13,049 bases of DNA from Candidatus Nanopelagicaceae bacterium (GCA_947489825.1 CANLFL010000012.1:1-13049), one strand, 5' to 3'; shown: positions 1 through 7,562, counted from the stretch's first letter. Made by a program: numbers and translations. Notes: generated by a model not told the origin, from the letters alone.

Positions 1-111
1 AGCTCCTGCTGCCTGCTTTGCAAGTCGCCCTGTTTCAAAGCGAATCTCACGCTTACCAAATTTTCCGTTATCAATAACGTCTACTGCTGTCTTTACGTCT
101 TGACCCTCCAT
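1..111 (-). CDS. pnp: Polyribonucleotide nucleotidyltransferase (PNPase), N-terminal fragment
   Basis: Only the first 37 codons (41 from the alternative start) are present; the gene runs off the left edge. PNPase is a trimeric 3'-5' phosphorolytic exoribonuclease of mRNA decay. The visible residues include [18 protein letters not shown] followed by AKQAAGA, which match the start of the first RNase PH domain of actinobacterial PNPase (family pattern [20 protein letters not shown]). Two in-frame ATGs exist, at 121-123 and 109-111. I prefer 109-111 because GGAG at 118-121 sits 6 bases before it and family members often begin close to MEG; the upstream ATG has no Shine-Dalgarno. It follows rpsO on the same strand, the common bacterial order, and the spacer between them looks like a structured leader RNA. 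Identity is secure; the exact start is less so. Confidence 0.93.
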   Translation of the reverse strand, partial: MEGQDVKTAVDVIDNGKFGKREIRFETGRLAKQAAGA

Positions 112-123
112 GGGTCGCTCCAT

Positions 124-220
124 TTCTACAGCGCCCGCAGCGAGGTAGGAATGTATCTTCGATCGAAGTTCACGGATGAAACATCCGGAAACCACTACCG
201 AGGACCATCTCTCCTCGGGG
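124..220 (-). ncRNA. Structured pnp leader, probable Actino-pnp RNA motif
   Basis: The rpsO-pnp spacer can form several helices. On the plus strand, 144-148 pairs with 195-199 as a closing helix; 173-178 pairs with 182-187 (CGGATG/CATCCG, 3-base loop); 157-160 pairs with 165-168 around GATC; and 200-204 pairs with 212-216 (7-base loop). The helices were found by eye. An Actino-pnp RNA motif is known upstream of exoribonuclease (pnp) genes in actinobacteria and is thought to be a cis-regulatory element, probably for autogenous control. Position, strand and host type fit, but I matched by location and structure, not by a covariance model. Boundaries are approximate. Confidence 0.65.
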
Positions 221-236
221 CGCAGTGCTTACTTAA

Positions 237-506
237 TTAGCGACGAATACCGAGCTTTTCGATAATCGCGCGATAACGATTGATATCTGTCTTCGCGAGG
301 TACTGAAGAATTCGGCGACGACGACCTACAAGAAGAAGCAAGCCACGACGGTTGTGGTGGTCATGCGGATTGGTCTTGAGGTGAGTTGTAATGTCTTCGA
401 TTCGACGTGATAGCAAAGCGACCTGAGCTTCAGGGCTTCCTGTGTCAGTAGCTGAAGTTCCGTACGTGGTAATGATTTCTTTCTTTACTGCTGGTGTTAG
501 TGCCAT
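237..506 (-). CDS. rpsO: 30S ribosomal protein S15
   Basis: S15 binds the central domain of 16S rRNA (h20-h22 junction) early in assembly of the 30S platform and contributes to a bridge with the 50S subunit. The 89-residue product is the usual full length. Family hallmarks are visible: [15 protein letters not shown] at about residues 22-36, [15 protein letters not shown] at about 43-57 (the [12 protein letters not shown]-binding segment), and the closing part with [10 protein letters not shown] and Y-R-II-LGIRR. The ATG at 504-506 is preceded by a strong Shine-Dalgarno (AAAAGGAG at 516-523, spacer 9), one of the clearest in the window. It lies 149 bases after ribF, with a large hairpin in between, and is followed by pnp. 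S15 often represses its own translation through leader structures, which that hairpin may serve. Confidence 0.98.
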   Translation of the reverse strand: MALTPAVKKEIITTYGTSATDTGSPEAQVALLSRRIEDITTHLKTNPHDHHNRRGLLLLVGRRRRILQYLAKTDINRYRAIIEKLGIRR

Positions 507-515
507 GTTCGTATG

Positions 516-523
516 CTCCTTTT
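516..523 (-). promoter_or_regulatory. Ribosome binding site of rpsO
   Basis: AAAAGGAG in the mRNA sense, 9 bases before the rpsO ATG. It is a canonical Shine-Dalgarno, unlike several other genes here that lack one, so S15 is probably made from a leadered mRNA that can be controlled at this site. Confidence 0.8.
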
Positions 524-529
524 AAGCTA

Positions 530-584
530 CTGTTCAAGAGGCTTCCCGGTTTGATTCACGGGAAATCACTTTCTCGTTGGACAG
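530..584 (-). promoter_or_regulatory. Hairpin leader before rpsO (candidate S15 autoregulatory element)
   Basis: On the plus strand, 530-537 pairs with 577-584 (one mismatch) and 538-540 with 573-575 (G576 bulged). Inside that arm, 543-548 (TTCCCG) pairs perfectly with 559-564 (CGGGAA) around a 10-base loop. In the mRNA the structure ends about 6 bases before the AAAAGGAG of rpsO. There is no U-tract after it in the direction of transcription, so an intrinsic terminator is unlikely. Leaders of this kind bind S15 in several phyla, including actinobacteria; binding here is inference. Confidence 0.5.
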
Positions 585-655
585 GGGAAGTTTACCTGTT
601 GAGCCCGTATTGATGAAATCGAGCCAAATTCACGCGAGAAATTGAGAATTTATTC

Positions 656-1567
656 TTACGCCTCGGTCAGTTTTCGAGCCTGATCGCAATCGATCTTCAT
701 CTGCACCAATAGCGGTTCTAGACCATCAAATTTAAGGGTCGGACGCAATCGCCAGCCAAATTCGATGGAAGCGTTTTTGTCATAAAGCTCTAAGCCTTCT
801 TGGTCAAGTGCGTAAGCCTCAACTTGTCGACCGCGCTCCCCTGCAAAAGTTGGATTTGTTCCAATTGAAATTGCTGCTGGCCAGAAGTTAATTCCTACCG
901 TTAACCAACCCGCGTAGACACCATCTGCCGGAATTGTTTGTCCATCAATATTTCCTAAGTTTGCGGTGGGGTAACCAATCTCGCGTCCGCGTTTTTCTCC
1001 ATGGACAACTACGCCATCAAGGCGATGTGGTCTTCCTAGAAGCAGGCGAGCATCCTCAACCTTGCCTTCAATCACCAAGGTGCGAATGCGAGAAGATGAA
1101 ATTACCTCTCCGCTATCGCTGTTGAGTTCTTGGGCATCCACAATAAAATTATGAGTCAGCCCTGACTTCATAAGTGAATCCACGTTTCCAGCTGCTTTGT
1201 ATCCATAAGTGAAGTTCTTTCCCACAATTACAGTCGATGCATGAAGCTGGTCGACTAAAACGCCCTTAACGAAATCCTCAGGAGACATTGCAGCAAACTT
1301 CTCATTGAACTTCATCACAGCCACTTGATCTGCGCCATGAATCTTGAGGAGCTCTACGCGATCAGCCAGTGTCGTAAGCATTGATGGCGCGCGATCTGGG
1401 GCAAATACAGTTGTTGGATGAGGGTCAAAAGTAAGAACGATTATTTCGCGCCCATCGGCAATGGCCTTGGCGTGGGTGAGAAGTTCTTGATGGCCCTTAT
1501 GGACACCATCAAAAACACCGATCACAACAACGTGAGACTGGGTAGTGAGCTCACTCATGGAGGTCAT
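656..1567 (-). CDS. ribF: Bifunctional riboflavin kinase / FAD synthetase
   Basis: Cytoplasmic enzyme that phosphorylates riboflavin to FMN and then adenylates FMN to FAD. The 303 residues carry both modules. The N-terminal nucleotidyltransferase has GVFDGVHKGHQ at 17-27 (the HxGH signature) and ISSSRIR at 156-162; the C-terminal flavokinase has GYPTANL at 198-204 (PTAN, ATP/Mg binding) and VEAYALD at 249-255, with Glu250 as the expected catalytic base. The protein has a shorter N-terminus than many actinobacterial RibF proteins, starting about 12 residues before the first strand. The start is uncertain: ATG at 1565-1567 has AGAGG only 3 bases upstream, while the in-frame ATG three codons later has it 12 bases away. 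The gene begins 10 bases after truB ends, so the two are probably co-transcribed. truB-ribF-rpsO is a common bacterial order. Confidence 0.96.
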   Translation of the reverse strand: MTSMSELTTQSHVVVIGVFDGVHKGHQELLTHAKAIADGREIIVLTFDPHPTTVFAPDRAPSMLTTLADRVELLKIHGADQVAVMKFNEKFAAMSPEDFVKGVLVDQLHASTVIVGKNFTYGYKAAGNVDSLMKSGLTHNFIVDAQELNSDSGEVISSSRIRTLVIEGKVEDARLLLGRPHRLDGVVVHGEKRGREIGYPTANLGNIDGQTIPADGVYAGWLTVGINFWPAAISIGTNPTFAGERGRQVEAYALDQEGLELYDKNASIEFGWRLRPTLKFDGLEPLLVQMKIDCDQARKLTEA

Positions 1568-1577
1568 TATCCTCTAC

Positions 1578-2453
1578 TCAGTGCGCTGCCGCAAAAACTG
1601 CGACCGGTTTTGCCTTATCGCCATAGTTTTTTAAGAGCGCAATTAACTCGTTCTCAACTGATATCCCCGCGACAATCCCCTGACTGGCCGAAGACGACAG
1701 TGGTCGCCCGTAAGAGAGTTCGCGAACCTCTTCAACTGTGAGCTCACGCGCATCAAAGGTGCGACGGGCGACATCGGTCAGATGAAGCGCTGTAAAATTC
1801 TTTACCTTAAGGTCTTCAACAGAAGTTGCGACATCAAGTGCGAATCCAGCCACTCGTGTGCGACGAAGAGCGCGTAGATGGCCACCTACCTTTAGCTCAT
1901 CCCCCAGATCGCGAGCGATAGCGCGAATAAATGTTCCGGCAGAACATGTCACATCGATATCCACCTCGGTGGTCGATTCAAGGTGGCGAAGATCTAATAC
2001 TTGGAGTGAAGAGATCGTGACCGTTCGTGCTGCGAGTTCAAATACCTCACCGGCGCGCACTCGTTCATAGGCTCGCTCTCCATCTACCTTAACGGCAGAA
2101 ACTGATGATGGACGCTGTGAAATAACGCCGACCATCGCTGAAAGAATTCTCTTAATTTCATCATCATTGACTGCATGCGCATCGGTGCTGATGAGAATTT
2201 CGCCTTCATGATCATCTGTCACAGTCGAAGCGCCAAGAACAATTGTTGCGGTGTAGGACTTATCGCCATCGGTGATGTACTGCAAAAGTCTCGTACCGTT
2301 TCCAAATCCAAGTACAAGTACGCCGGTGGCCATTGGATCAAGAGTTCCTGCATGTCCAACCTTGCGAGTTCCTAGCGCCTTGCGACCGATGGCGACAACA
2401 TCGTGACTTGTCATACCTGGCTCTTTATCTACGATCAGGAAGCCATCGCTCAT
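1578..2453 (-). CDS. truB: tRNA pseudouridine(55) synthase
   Basis: Converts U55 in the T-loop of tRNAs to pseudouridine. The 291-residue protein shows the TruB catalytic motif GHAGTLDPMATGVL at 33-46, with Asp39 as the nucleophile. It also has the segment around QRPSSVSAVKVDGERAYERV (113-132), typical of actinobacterial TruB, and SAGTFIRAIARDLG at 171-184. A C-terminal region of about 80 residues corresponds to the TruB C-terminal/PUA-like part. The ATG at 2451-2453 matches the family N-terminus (GFLIVDKEPGMTSHD). No clear Shine-Dalgarno precedes it; the 14-base gap after rbfA suggests translational coupling. In many actinobacteria a DHH phosphoesterase gene sits between rbfA and truB; none is present here. 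Confidence 0.97.
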   Translation of the reverse strand: MSDGFLIVDKEPGMTSHDVVAIGRKALGTRKVGHAGTLDPMATGVLVLGFGNGTRLLQYITDGDKSYTATIVLGASTVTDDHEGEILISTDAHAVNDDEIKRILSAMVGVISQRPSSVSAVKVDGERAYERVRAGEVFELAARTVTISSLQVLDLRHLESTTEVDIDVTCSAGTFIRAIARDLGDELKVGGHLRALRRTRVAGFALDVATSVEDLKVKNFTALHLTDVARRTFDARELTVEEVRELSYGRPLSSSASQGIVAGISVENELIALLKNYGDKAKPVAVFAAAH

Positions 2454-2467
2454 GTGAGAAGAGGGTC

Positions 2468-2896
2468 CTAATCTTCAATAACGCGTGGAACTTTATATGG
2501 ATCTTCAGCAGTTGGCGTTGCGCCCATACGAAGCTTTGCTACCTCTGCATCAAGTGCGTGCACGCGATCAAGGAGTGAATCCATCGCCTTGGCACTTTCT
2601 GGAAGTCCATCCTCGATAAATTCAATCGTCGGGGTGATTCGCGTCTGAAGATCGCGTCCCACAGCAGAGCGAATAACGCCCTTTGCGCTCTCAAGAGCTG
2701 CCGCAGTTGCTGCGCGTGCATCTTCGTCACCAAGAACGGTGTAGAAAATTGATGCGCTCTGGAGATCACCGGTAACTCTGGCATCAGTTACTGTGACAAA
2801 GCCAAGACGCGGATCTTTAATCTTTGTCTCAAGCAGCTGAGCCACAACAACTTTGATGCGGTCGGAAACCTTCTGTGCGCGGTGTGATTGGCCCAT
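2468..2896 (-). CDS. rbfA: 30S ribosome-binding factor A
   Basis: Small KH-fold assembly factor that binds the 30S subunit near the 5' helix of 16S rRNA, assists late maturation and is needed for cold adaptation in well studied bacteria. The 142 residues open with the family pattern RAQKVSDRIKVVVAQLLE, followed by KDPRLGFVTVTDARVTGDL (about 27-45), the SASIFYTVLG strand and the TPTIEFIEDGLPE segment (about 108-120). A short acidic tail (residues after about 125) resembles that of other actinobacterial RbfA proteins. It starts 2 bases after the infB stop, with no convincing Shine-Dalgarno, so coupled translation with infB is likely. infB-rbfA-truB is a classic bacterial operon order. Confidence 0.97.
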   Translation of the reverse strand: MGQSHRAQKVSDRIKVVVAQLLETKIKDPRLGFVTVTDARVTGDLQSASIFYTVLGDEDARAATAAALESAKGVIRSAVGRDLQTRITPTIEFIEDGLPESAKAMDSLLDRVHALDAEVAKLRMGATPTAEDPYKVPRVIED

Positions 2897-2898
2897 TG

Positions 2899-5640
2899 TT
2901 ATGCTCGCTTCTTTTCGCGCATCTCAAAGATCTGGATTGTGTCGCCAATTGCCATCTCTTTGATGTTACCGACACCGATACCGCACTCAAATCCTTCACG
3001 GACTTCAGTGGCATCATCCTTAAAGCGCTTGAGTGAATCGATCGTAAGGTCGGCAACAATTACATCGCCATTGCGAAGAAGGCGAGCATTTGCATTACGA
3101 CGGATGATTCCATCGAGAACGATTGATCCAGCGATATTTCCAGCCTTAGAAGATTTGAAGATATCGCGTACTTCAGCGTTACCGAGGACGATCTCTTCAA
3201 ACTCTGGCTTAAGGAGACCCTTAAGTGAGAGTTCAATCTCTTCGATTGCCTGATAAATAACTGAGTAGAAGCGAACTTCAACGCCTTCTTGATCTGCATA
3301 GATAGCAGTTTGTGGTTCAGGCTTTACGTTAAAGCCGATCACAACTGCAGTCGAGGCAGATGCCAGAGTGATATCACTCTTAGTAATTGCACCTACGCCA
3401 CGGTGGATGACGCGAAGATCAACTTCTGCACCAACATCGAGTTGCATGAGTGCATCTTCGAGGGCTTCAACAGAACCTGAAACGTCACCCTTGAGAATGA
3501 GATTGAGTGTAGAGACCTTGGATTGCTCCATGAAGTCTTCAAGTGAAACCTTCTTGCGAGCCTTAGCAAGTTGGGCGTTACGTTCTGCCGCTTGACGCTT
3601 CTCAGCGATCTGACGTGCAGTGCGATCTTCATCTGCAACAAGGAAGGTATCTCCCGCACTTGGCACTGATGTAAATCCAAGAACCTGAACAGGGCGCGAT
3701 GGACCTGCCTCTTCAACGCTCTGGCCATCCTCATCAAGCATCGCACGAACGCGACCAAATGACCCACCAGCAACGATGGCATCACCGATACGAAGTGTTC
3801 CGCGTTGAACCAATACGGTTGCAACTGGTCCACGACCACGATCGAGGTGGGCTTCAATTGCGACACCGCGAGCATCATCATTAGCAATAGCGCGAAGATC
3901 GATAGCAGCATCTGCTGTGAGGAGGATGGATTCGATGAGTGCATCGATTCCCTCTCCTGCCTTAGCGGAAACGTTTACGAAGATTGTCTCGCCGCCGTAC
4001 TCTTCTGCGACCAAGTTGTACTCGGTAAGTTGCTGGCGGACTTTATCTGGGTTTGCACCCTCTTTATCAATCTTGTTCACTGCAACAACGATAGGTACAT
4101 CGGCTGCCTGTGCATGGTTGAGCGCTTCGATTGTCTGAGGCATGATGCCATCATCTGCGGCAACTACTAGGACTGCGATATCAGTAACCTTTGCACCACG
4201 TGCACGCATAGCGGTAAACGCCTCGTGACCTGGTGTATCGATAAAGGTGATAGCGCGATTAACTCCAGCGTGATCATGATGAATTTGATAAGCACCAATG
4301 TGCTGTGTAATTCCACCAGCTTCGCTCTTGAAAACTTCAGTCTTGCGGATCGCATCAAGCAAACTCGTCTTACCGTGATCGACGTGACCCATGACAGTAA
4401 CAACTGGTGGACGAGCTACAAGCTCTGATGGATCAAGAGCTTCAAGCTCTCTCGCCAAGTCGATATCGAAATCTTGCAAGAGTTCGCGATCTTCATCTTC
4501 TGGGGAAACGACTTCGATGACATATCCGAGTTGAGCTCCAAGAATTTCAAAGGTATCTGCATCCACTGATTGGGTTGCTGTAACCATCTCTCCTAAGTGG
4601 AAGAGTGCTGCAACCAACGCTGCTGGATCTGCATTGATCTTCTCTGCAAAATCTGCAAGTGATGAACCGCGGCGCATACGGATTTGAGTCTTTCCATCAC
4701 CGTGAGGAACAACTGCGCCACCCAATTTTGGTGCTTGCATATTGTCGAATTCATCACGCAACGCTTTTCTAGATTTTGGTTTGCGCTTAGAAGATTTACT
4801 TGCATTCTTTCCAAATGCACCAGCTGCGCCACCGCGACCTGGACCACCACGACCTGGTGCACCGCTAGGTGCACGACCTGGAGTACCTGCAGCTCCTGCA
4901 GCTCCTGCAGCTCCTGGACCACTTGAACGATATGGACCACTTGATGTTGGTGCACCTGTTCCGGTGCGTGGTGGAAATTGCGAACCTGGACCAGATGTAC
5001 CAGCAGGACGTGGAGAAGATGGACGTGCTGCAAATCCCGGACGAACAGAACCTGGACGAGGTCCTGACATTCCAGGACGTGGTGCGCCACTTCCTTGCGA
5101 ACCTTGCGAACCTTGCGGACGTGGAGGGCGGGGAACTGTGCCACCTGTTGAAAATGGATTATTACCAGGACGAGGTGGGCGTGGAACTGCGCTACCTGTC
5201 GCCCCGCTTGTAGAAAAGGGATTGTTACCTGGACGAGGTGCTGGCTTCGGTGCTTCTGCTGCGGGCGCTGCAGGTGCACTTTCATCTGGAATGTGCGGTG
5301 TTGGAGCCGGCGCGGCCGCTGCAACTTCTGCCGCTGCGCGAGATGCCTTCAAGGCATCAAGATCTACACCGAGCTCTGCTGCCAATTCTGCTGCGAGTGC
5401 GGGATCAACCTCTGCACTCTTTTTGGCAGCGCTCTTTTTGGCAGCTGCCTTCTTAACTGGTTTCTTCTCTTCAATAGGTTTTGCATCTGGGTATAGCGCA
5501 ATGAGCTTGCGGACAACCGGTGCTTCTACCGTTGATGATGCTGAGCGGACGAATTCGCCCATTTCTTGGAGCTTTGCAAGAACTTCCTTGCTCTCCATGC
5601 CGAGTTGTTTTGCCAACTCATGTACGCGGACCTTTGACAC
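2899..5640 (-). CDS. infB: Translation initiation factor IF-2
   Basis: GTPase that positions initiator fMet-tRNA on the 30S subunit and promotes 50S joining. Numbering from the chosen start (913 residues): N-terminal IF2_N helix bundle 1-55 ([18 protein letters not shown]); Lys/Ala-rich stretch 55-80; Pro/Gly/Arg-rich disordered linker of about 100-290 with [10 protein letters not shown] repeats; second IF2_N module of about 325-385; G domain with GHVDHGKT 418-425 (G1), DTPGH 468-472 (G3), NKID 522-525 (G4) and SAK 558-560 (G5); then the IF2 domains II-IV ending [10 protein letters not shown]...[11 protein letters not shown] chose GTG at 5638-5640 because the family begins (M/V)xKVRVxELAK and AGGAG (5645-5649) lies 4 bases upstream. 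An in-frame GTG at 5659-5661 would add 7 residues but has no Shine-Dalgarno. Confidence 0.97.
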   Translation of the reverse strand: MSKVRVHELAKQLGMESKEVLAKLQEMGEFVRSASSTVEAPVVRKLIALYPDAKPIEEKKPVKKAAAKKSAAKKSAEVDPALAAELAAELGVDLDALKASRAAAEVAAAAPAPTPHIPDESAPAAPAAEAPKPAPRPGNNPFSTSGATGSAVPRPPRPGNNPFSTGGTVPRPPRPQGSQGSQGSGAPRPGMSGPRPGSVRPGFAARPSSPRPAGTSGPGSQFPPRTGTGAPTSSGPYRSSGPGAAGAAGAAGTPGRAPSGAPGRGGPGRGGAAGAFGKNASKSSKRKPKSRKALRDEFDNMQAPKLGGAVVPHGDGKTQIRMRRGSSLADFAEKINADPAALVAALFHLGEMVTATQSVDADTFEILGAQLGYVIEVVSPEDEDRELLQDFDIDLARELEALDPSELVARPPVVTVMGHVDHGKTSLLDAIRKTEVFKSEAGGITQHIGAYQIHHDHAGVNRAITFIDTPGHEAFTAMRARGAKVTDIAVLVVAADDGIMPQTIEALNHAQAADVPIVVAVNKIDKEGANPDKVRQQLTEYNLVAEEYGGETIFVNVSAKAGEGIDALIESILLTADAAIDLRAIANDDARGVAIEAHLDRGRGPVATVLVQRGTLRIGDAIVAGGSFGRVRAMLDEDGQSVEEAGPSRPVQVLGFTSVPSAGDTFLVADEDRTARQIAEKRQAAERNAQLAKARKKVSLEDFMEQSKVSTLNLILKGDVSGSVEALEDALMQLDVGAEVDLRVIHRGVGAITKSDITLASASTAVVIGFNVKPEPQTAIYADQEGVEVRFYSVIYQAIEEIELSLKGLLKPEFEEIVLGNAEVRDIFKSSKAGNIAGSIVLDGIIRRNANARLLRNGDVIVADLTIDSLKRFKDDATEVREGFECGIGVGNIKEMAIGDTIQIFEMREKKRA
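4886..4912. repeat. Three tandem 9-base repeats in the infB linker
   Basis: Three exact copies of CCTGCAGCT (plus strand), followed by CCT, encode GAA repeated three times on the minus strand. A second 9-base tandem repeat (CCTTGCGAA, two full copies plus a partial one) at 5093-5117 encodes GSQGSQGS. Such repeats are expected sites of length change by slippage; both stay in frame. Confidence 0.85.
5147..5236. repeat. Two diverged copies of the [10 protein letters not shown] unit in infB
   Basis: The segments near 5147-5173 and 5210-5236 are imperfect copies that both encode PGNNPFST on the minus strand, within the IF2 linker. The same PGNNPF unit is seen in IF2 of Streptomyces and relatives, which supports the actinobacterial origin. 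Confidence 0.7.
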
Positions 5641-5644
5641 ATTT

Positions 5645-5649
5645 CTCCT
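5645..5649 (-). promoter_or_regulatory. Ribosome binding site that decides the infB start
   Basis: AGGAG in the mRNA sense, 4 bases before GTG 5638-5640. It supports this start over the GTG at 5659-5661. The spacer is short but within the usable range. Confidence 0.6.
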
Positions 5650-5713
5650 GTCTTGGCCCACATACGAATGTGAATGCGAGCCTTAGTTGAACGACCTCAT
5701 AATTCTGACGAGC

Positions 5714-6004
5714 TCATTTGAGTTTCATAACTTTCGCATCCAATTCTGTAAGTTCATCGGCGATGAACTGCTGTAGTTGTGAGTGATCGAAATTATCGGC
5801 AGTTTTAAATGCTGCCTTAAATGACTTTCGCTCGATTGCCTGTGTCACACATTCTCTATGTACCCAAGCTCCCCGTCCCGATAACTTTCGATCAGGGTCT
5901 GGAATAAGTACCAGCTCCTGCCGAACTACCCGAACAAGTGTGTCTGTCGATGCAGGGCCATCCCAAGAATATTTCTTGCGACATGCAATGCATGTTCGTT
6001 CCAC
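5714..6004 (-). CDS. ylxR: YlxR family RNA-binding protein (DUF448)
   Basis: Small protein of the YlxR/RnpM family encoded almost always between nusA and infB. Family members are RNA-binding and have been linked to RNase P modulation and gene regulation in Bacillus. The 96 residues show the family hallmarks: RTCIACRKK at 3-11, LVRVVRQ at about 23-29, and GRGAWVHRECVTQAIERKSFKAAF at about 43-66. The start must be the GTG at 6002-6004: the in-frame codons upstream reach a TAG three codons before it without an ATG. No spaced Shine-Dalgarno exists; the G-run touches the start codon. Instead TAGACT lies 6 bases upstream, which suggests a leaderless transcript or coupling to nusA (gap 49 bases). 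Its precise role here is unknown. Confidence 0.95.
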   Translation of the reverse strand: MERTCIACRKKYSWDGPASTDTLVRVVRQELVLIPDPDRKLSGRGAWVHRECVTQAIERKSFKAAFKTADNFDHSQLQQFIADELTELDAKVMKLK

Positions 6005-6010
6005 CCCCTG

Positions 6011-6016
6011 AGTCTA
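6011..6016 (-). promoter_or_regulatory. Candidate -10 hexamer for leaderless ylxR
   Basis: TAGACT in the mRNA sense fits the actinobacterial -10 pattern TANNNT. It ends 6 bases before the GTG, which would place the transcription start at or next to the start codon. No matching -35 box was seen. A single hexamer can occur by chance. Confidence 0.4.
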
Positions 6017-6053
6017 TCTAAGAGGGGTCGATATTCCTAAACGTAGCCTGAAT

Positions 6054-7040
6054 TTATGCGGAGGCAACGGGAGTGACGGGAGTGTCTGGGTGAATATCGA
6101 TGCGCCAGCCAGTCAAACGTGCTGCCAATCTGGCATTCTGCCCATCTTTTCCAATCGCTAATGAGAGCTGATAATCAGGAACTACAACACGCGCAGACCG
6201 TGAAAGTTCATCAACTATCTCAACGGAAGTCACCTTTGCTGGTGCTAACGCATGCTTTACAAACTCTGCTGGATCTTCCGACCAGTCGACAATATCTATT
6301 TTTTCGCCATGAAGTTCATCGGTGACTGCTCTAGAACGTGCTCCCATGGGACCAATCAGCGAACCTTTTGGAGAAACTCCAGCACGATGTGAGCGCACTG
6401 CAATCTTTGTGCGATGACCTGCCTCACGTGCCACTGCCATGATCTCAACGATACGATCTTGAATTTCAGGAACTTCGAGTGCGAAGAGTTGCTTGACCAA
6501 CGCTGGGTGGCTGCGCGAAAGCATAATCTCAGGGCCCTTGAGGCCTTGCTTTACTTCAACAACGAAACATTTAATTCGATCCCCGTGTTTATACACTTCA
6601 CCAGGAACTTGCTCTTGGGGCGGAATTTTTCCCTCAACTCGTCCAAGGTTGACGTGAATCATCTTTGGATCACGTCCCTGTTGAACGATTCCAGAGATAA
6701 CATCACCTACTGAGCCTGTGAATTCGACAACGATCTCGGCATCATTTGTCTCGCGCATCTTAAATTTGATGACTTGGCGAATAGCCGATGTGGCGCTGCG
6801 AGCAAAACCTTCAGGACAATCTTCCTCTTCAGCAACTCTCTCGCCCTCTTCGTTATAGATCGGGACCAAGATTGCAACATCGCCCGTTTCACGATTGAGT
6901 CGTGAAAATGCACGGGGCTTAGCTTCGGGCAATTCGTTATAGGCGGTGAGTACACCGAGTTCAATTGCGGTGATCAGCGCCTCGAGTGGCATTGCCTTTT
7001 CAGAGGTCAGGGCTGCAAGTGCCTGCATATCTACATGCAT
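6054..7040 (-). CDS. nusA: Transcription termination/antitermination protein NusA
   Basis: Binds RNA polymerase and nascent RNA, modulating pausing, intrinsic termination and rRNA antitermination. The 328 residues divide into an N-terminal polymerase-binding domain (1-98), an S1 domain (about 103-175, with GDRIKCFVVEV), KH1 (about 200-265, IGPMGARSRAV and the marker GEKIDIVDW at 245-253) and KH2 (about 270-315, LAIGKDGQNARLAARLTGW). It ends soon after KH2, without the C-terminal acidic repeats of E. coli NusA, as is normal in actinobacteria. The KH1 wording GVSPKGSLIGPMGAR resembles mycobacterial NusA rather than the DPVGACVG form of most bacteria. The ATG at 7038-7040 follows the rimP TAA with no intervening base, so translation is probably coupled. 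Confidence 0.98.
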   Translation of the reverse strand: MHVDMQALAALTSEKAMPLEALITAIELGVLTAYNELPEAKPRAFSRLNRETGDVAILVPIYNEEGERVAEEEDCPEGFARSATSAIRQVIKFKMRETNDAEIVVEFTGSVGDVISGIVQQGRDPKMIHVNLGRVEGKIPPQEQVPGEVYKHGDRIKCFVVEVKQGLKGPEIMLSRSHPALVKQLFALEVPEIQDRIVEIMAVAREAGHRTKIAVRSHRAGVSPKGSLIGPMGARSRAVTDELHGEKIDIVDWSEDPAEFVKHALAPAKVTSVEIVDELSRSARVVVPDYQLSLAIGKDGQNARLAARLTGWRIDIHPDTPVTPVASA

Positions 7041-7514
7041 TTACTTGTCATCCTTTCGATTAAATTCAATTTCAACTACTGCTCGCTTGATATCGGCAAG
7101 AGAAACACTTTGCTCAATCGTCTCTTTCTTAATCGCAACGCTAAGGGTTACATCGTGATCAGTGTTGGAGAGAATTCGTCCAGTAATTTCGCTGCCATCG
7201 AGCTTAATGATCTTAAGGAGGCGATCAACGTTCTTTGCAAAGTGACGAGGTTGGGTTAAGGGACGATCTACACCGGGAGAAGTTACTTCGAGAGTAAATG
7301 GCGTCTCCCCCATAAATACTGCTTCATCAAGAAGTTCTGAGATCACGCGAGAGACACTTGTTACTTGATCTAAATTTAATGAAGCATCTCCATCGACGAT
7401 GCAGGTAACGATGCGGTGGCTTCCAGGAGTAGCAACGTGAACATCTTCTAGGTAGAAACCCAGATCCGATACTGCCGGTGTAACGAGTTCGGAAATCTGA
7501 TCTTTAAGCGCCAT
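7041..7514 (-). CDS. rimP: Ribosome maturation factor RimP
   Basis: Helps assemble the head and S12-containing part of the 30S subunit. The 157-residue protein has the two expected domains. The N-terminal alpha/beta domain contains GFYLEDVHV near 19-27, a HRIVTCIVD strand, and an S-R-ISELLDE helix followed by FTLEVTSPGVDRPLTQPRHF (about 73-92), the most conserved RimP segment. The C-terminal SH3-like domain begins near 100 and ends with IKRAVVEIEF. It directly precedes nusA, the standard position. It starts 48 bases after the TSUP gene; that spacer is AT-rich and holds a TAGGCT block 5 bases before the ATG but no Shine-Dalgarno, which suggests that a leaderless transcript of the nusA-infB group begins here. 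Confidence 0.96.
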   Translation of the reverse strand: MALKDQISELVTPAVSDLGFYLEDVHVATPGSHRIVTCIVDGDASLNLDQVTSVSRVISELLDEAVFMGETPFTLEVTSPGVDRPLTQPRHFAKNVDRLLKIIKLDGSEITGRILSNTDHDVTLSVAIKKETIEQSVSLADIKRAVVEIEFNRKDDK

Positions 7515-7515
7515 A

Positions 7516-7528
7516 AGCGAGCCTACCT
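7516..7528 (-). promoter_or_regulatory. Candidate promoter block of leaderless rimP-nusA transcript
   Basis: In the mRNA sense the block reads AGGTAGGCTCGCT and contains TAGGCT (7520-7525), a TANNNT -10 hexamer ending 5 bases before the ATG of rimP. The identical 13 bases precede proS. Upstream DNA is AT-rich but no convincing -35 box is visible. The lack of any Shine-Dalgarno before rimP fits transcription starting at or near the ATG. Confidence 0.6.
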
Positions 7529-7562
7529 ATTCGATTATTGTTAAGTTGTAAGGCTAAATTTA

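Noticed and set aside
543..564. Perfect TTCCCG/CGGGAA hairpin as an intrinsic terminator after ribF
   Set aside because: No run of U follows in the minus-strand transcript; the next bases lead into the rpsO ribosome binding site.
3393..3944. 183-codon frame inside infB
   Set aside because: Lies wholly within the conserved G and C-terminal domains of IF2 in another frame; composition is unnatural and no start signal is seen.
4593..5324. Minus-strand 243-codon frame overlapping infB in another frame
   Set aside because: Its Gln/His/Val-rich product comes from frame-shifted reading of the repetitive linker; the IF2 frame is intact and conserved.
4742..5686. Plus-strand open frame of 314 codons opposite the infB linker
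   Set aside because: It is the shadow of the Pro/Gly/Ala-rich IF2 linker, low in complexity, without recognisable domains, and lies opposite a certain gene.
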